From a virus: a stretch of DNA of 23,776 nucleotides. The first letter of the stretch is position 1. Each line of letters starts with the position of its first letter. The position numbers and the translations under genes were made by a program. Location of the stretch: the IMG/VR virus record IMGVR_UViG_3300032607_001214, positions 1-23,776 of that record; one strand, given 5' to 3'. The notes under the pieces are model-generated. The model saw only the letters and a program-made list of their open reading frames with translations. It ran no database searches and was not told where the DNA came from. Shown in pieces: positions 22,442 to 23,776 of the stretch.

Positions 22442-23125
22442 TTAAGCACCTAATTCGTGTATTTTTTTACTAATTCTATTAATTCGTTCTGATATTTTTA
22501 CAAGACGATTACGTGATTCCCCCCAAAGTGTTCTTTGATCAACTGCCATTTCAGTCTTTAATCGTGAAGCATGTTCTACTACTTTCTCAACTTCATACAT
22601 AATTCTATTTATGCGTTTAATAGAATCATTTATTTTTCTATTTGTAGTTCTTGTTTCATCTTTACGGAATTCTTTATATGATGCTTCACTTAAATATTCT
22701 TTTACAGATTTTAATTTTTCTGGAGTTTTACCAAAAACATTCTTTTCATTAACTATTTTATATCCAGAAGCTTCTGCTTTTGTTGATACGTATTTTCTCC
22801 AAGTGTCTTCATCTTTTACAAATCCATCTTTGAATTCATCACCATCGGATGCAAATACCGAAACAGATGCTTCATTTAATAAACGCATAGTTTGTTTATA
22901 TACAGATTCATAATTTCTTTTTTTAGTCTTTGGAACAAGTTTATATCCGTAAACTTCCGCAGTTTCTTTATTATGTTCTTCAAAATCATCTTCATTAGCA
23001 GCAAATGCCTTTGGAGTTTCATATCCAGCGACCATACTAGTTACACTCATTTCATCAAGTTCTTCTTGAAACTGTTTGAATTCTTCGGATTCTTTTATTT
23101 TATGTATGAAAGCGTTTACATCCAT
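22442..23125 (-). CDS. Prohead core-like protein with internal duplication
   Basis: A 227-residue, charged, mostly helical protein. It contains VTSMVAGYETPKAF (28-41), a segment I recall from virion proteins of T4-like marine phages. Two related modules follow: FAANEDDF...GYKLV...LLNEAS (41-87) and FASDGDEF...GYKIV...YLSEAS (91-149). Each ends in an LxE|AS sequence (LNE|A at 85/86, LSE|A at 147/148), ideal gp21 cleavage sites. The C-terminal ~75 residues are a basic coiled coil (IKRINRIMYEVEKVVEHASR). ATG 23125 follows AGGT. It directly precedes the protease gene, the position of the T4 core genes 67 and 68, so a prohead core role is likely. Homology to either is not shown. Confidence 0.82.
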   Translation of the reverse strand: MDVNAFIHKIKESEEFKQFQEELDEMSVTSMVAGYETPKAFAANEDDFEEHNKETAEVYGYKLVPKTKKRNYESVYKQTMRLLNEASVSVFASDGDEFKDGFVKDEDTWRKYVSTKAEASGYKIVNEKNVFGKTPEKLKSVKEYLSEASYKEFRKDETRTTNRKINDSIKRINRIMYEVEKVVEHASRLKTEMAVDQRTLWGESRNRLVKISERINRISKKIHELGA

Positions 23126-23129
23126 ACTG

Positions 23130-23450
23130 TTACCTAATCACTTGATTACGAACTAATGCGTATACAGTACCACTATCTACCTTAACACTACTCAATGATA
23201 GTTCATGAACAGTTTGTGTTGTTGCTAGTGTAGCAAGTGCGACCGTTCCACCACCAGATAACGATGCAGTTCCCGTAGAACTCGCTGCTACAATAACCCC
23301 ACCAACACCAAAATTAGAGCTAGTAAATGCAGTTATACCAGTTGTACAAGTAATTGATTTAAACCATTTTCCTGGATTACCAAATCTTTCAAAATCAGAC
23401 GCTTGTGAAACAGGAAAATTGTAAGGATGTATTTCGTTTATGCCTGGCAT
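23130..23450 (-). CDS. Small Ser/Thr/Gly-rich beta protein, possible virion protein
   Basis: A 106-residue protein starting MPGINEIHPYNFPVSQASDF with GGAG at ideal distance before the ATG. Apart from the first ~30 residues it is rich in Ser, Thr, Gly, Ala and Val (for example VGGVIVAASSTGTASLSGGG), suggesting a small beta-sandwich or trimer-type fold such as a head decoration or fibre-related protein. No signal peptide or catalytic motif. Its start overlaps the stop of the partial upstream gene (TAATG) and it is 4 bases before the core-like gene, so it belongs to the head operon. No family recognised; the decoration idea is composition and position only. Confidence 0.78.
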   Translation of the reverse strand: MPGINEIHPYNFPVSQASDFERFGNPGKWFKSITCTTGITAFTSSNFGVGGVIVAASSTGTASLSGGGTVALATLATTQTVHELSLSSVKVDSGTVYALVRNQVIR

Positions 23451-23776
23451 TATTTACTCCATGATAAATCGTCTATTAAACTGTAATAACGAAGAAGTGC
23501 AGATATATGGTTTTCTTCTACTTTCTTAATTGTTGAATAATCATCTAAAAGATTAATGACTTCTATTAATTTTATTTTTAAAGATTTATCACTAACTCTA
23601 TGTATATTTTTCTTAAAAGTATTTTTTACACTTACCGCTTCTGATTGTATAAGAGATTTTAAATTGTTAGTGTTACTAATATTTCCAATGTATTCTCTTA
23701 AAAGAGTTTTTTGTGATTCACTTAAATCACCGTATTTTCTATTAAACTTCTCAACTAAATATGCATACGCTAATAA
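23450..23776 (-). CDS. Unknown helical protein, C-terminal part only
   Basis: The last ~108 residues of a gene entering from the right edge. The frame is open from the edge to TAA at 23450-23452. The segment is helical and charged: LVEKFNRKYGDLSESQKTLL, later IKLIEVINLLDDYSTIKKV, ending DDLSWSK. No membrane segment or catalytic motif is visible. It sits upstream of the head cluster where portal and core genes usually lie, but it does not look like a portal C-terminus I can recognise. The frame is supported by continuous coding-like sequence and by the TAATG junction with the next gene. Confidence 0.75.
   Translation of the reverse strand, partial: LLAYAYLVEKFNRKYGDLSESQKTLLREYIGNISNTNNLKSLIQSEAVSVKNTFKKNIHRVSDKSLKIKLIEVINLLDDYSTIKKVEENHISALLRYYSLIDDLSWSK

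Noticed and set aside
1-23776. tRNA genes, insertion sequences, integrase or attachment sites
   Set aside because: No tRNA-like cloverleaf, transposase, terminal inverted repeat or integrase was seen in the gaps, which are short and filled by terminators, motifs and two small frames.

Overview
This window is a late structural module of an AT-rich tailed phage with a contractile tail, related to T4 (Caudoviricetes, myovirus). Every gene I can support lies on the minus strand, so transcription runs from the right edge to the left. Recognisable T4-type parts are the prohead protease (gp21), scaffold (gp22), major capsid protein (gp23), neck proteins (gp13/gp14-like), a sheath-stabiliser-like protein (gp15), sheath (gp18), tube (gp19), a gp26-like baseplate/tail-assembly protein and a very long tape measure protein. 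The AT-rich composition, a phage bS21 gene and the gene mix suggest an aquatic host such as a Pelagibacter-like bacterium. The host is inference; the sequence does not fix it.

Head region (23776 to about 13800): a partial helical protein, a small Ser/Thr/Gly-rich protein, a prohead-core-like protein with an internal duplication, the gp21 protease, a DUF3008-like protein, ribosomal protein bS21, an R-S-E class ADP-ribosyltransferase behind an acidic linker, a 42-residue protein that no long-ORF scan would show, the acidic scaffold, the major capsid protein, a ParB/sulfiredoxin-fold protein, and two unknown proteins with hydrophobic segments. Many of these carry (L/I)xE sites of the kind cut by gp21 proteases, so several may be packaged and delivered to the host with the DNA.

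Middle (13756 to 9339): a membrane-anchored GAF-like protein, PhoH, two neck proteins, a sheath-stabiliser-like protein and a small coiled-coil protein. Tail region (9277 to 1): sheath, tube, an overlooked FeoA-like reading frame without a normal start codon, the gp26-like protein overlapping a small second frame at a T7 run (candidate programmed frameshift), the tape measure, and the start of a repeat-containing protein cut by the left edge.

The module is divided by seven good minus-strand intrinsic terminators. A recurring motif, ATATTTAT(A/T) on the coding strand, lies about 20 to 66 bases (mostly 30 to 45) upstream of genes that begin transcription units and is a candidate late promoter. 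The most interesting points are the FeoA-like frame, the bS21/ADP-ribosyltransferase pair in the head cluster, the predicted set of protease-processed internal proteins, and the T7 frameshift candidate.
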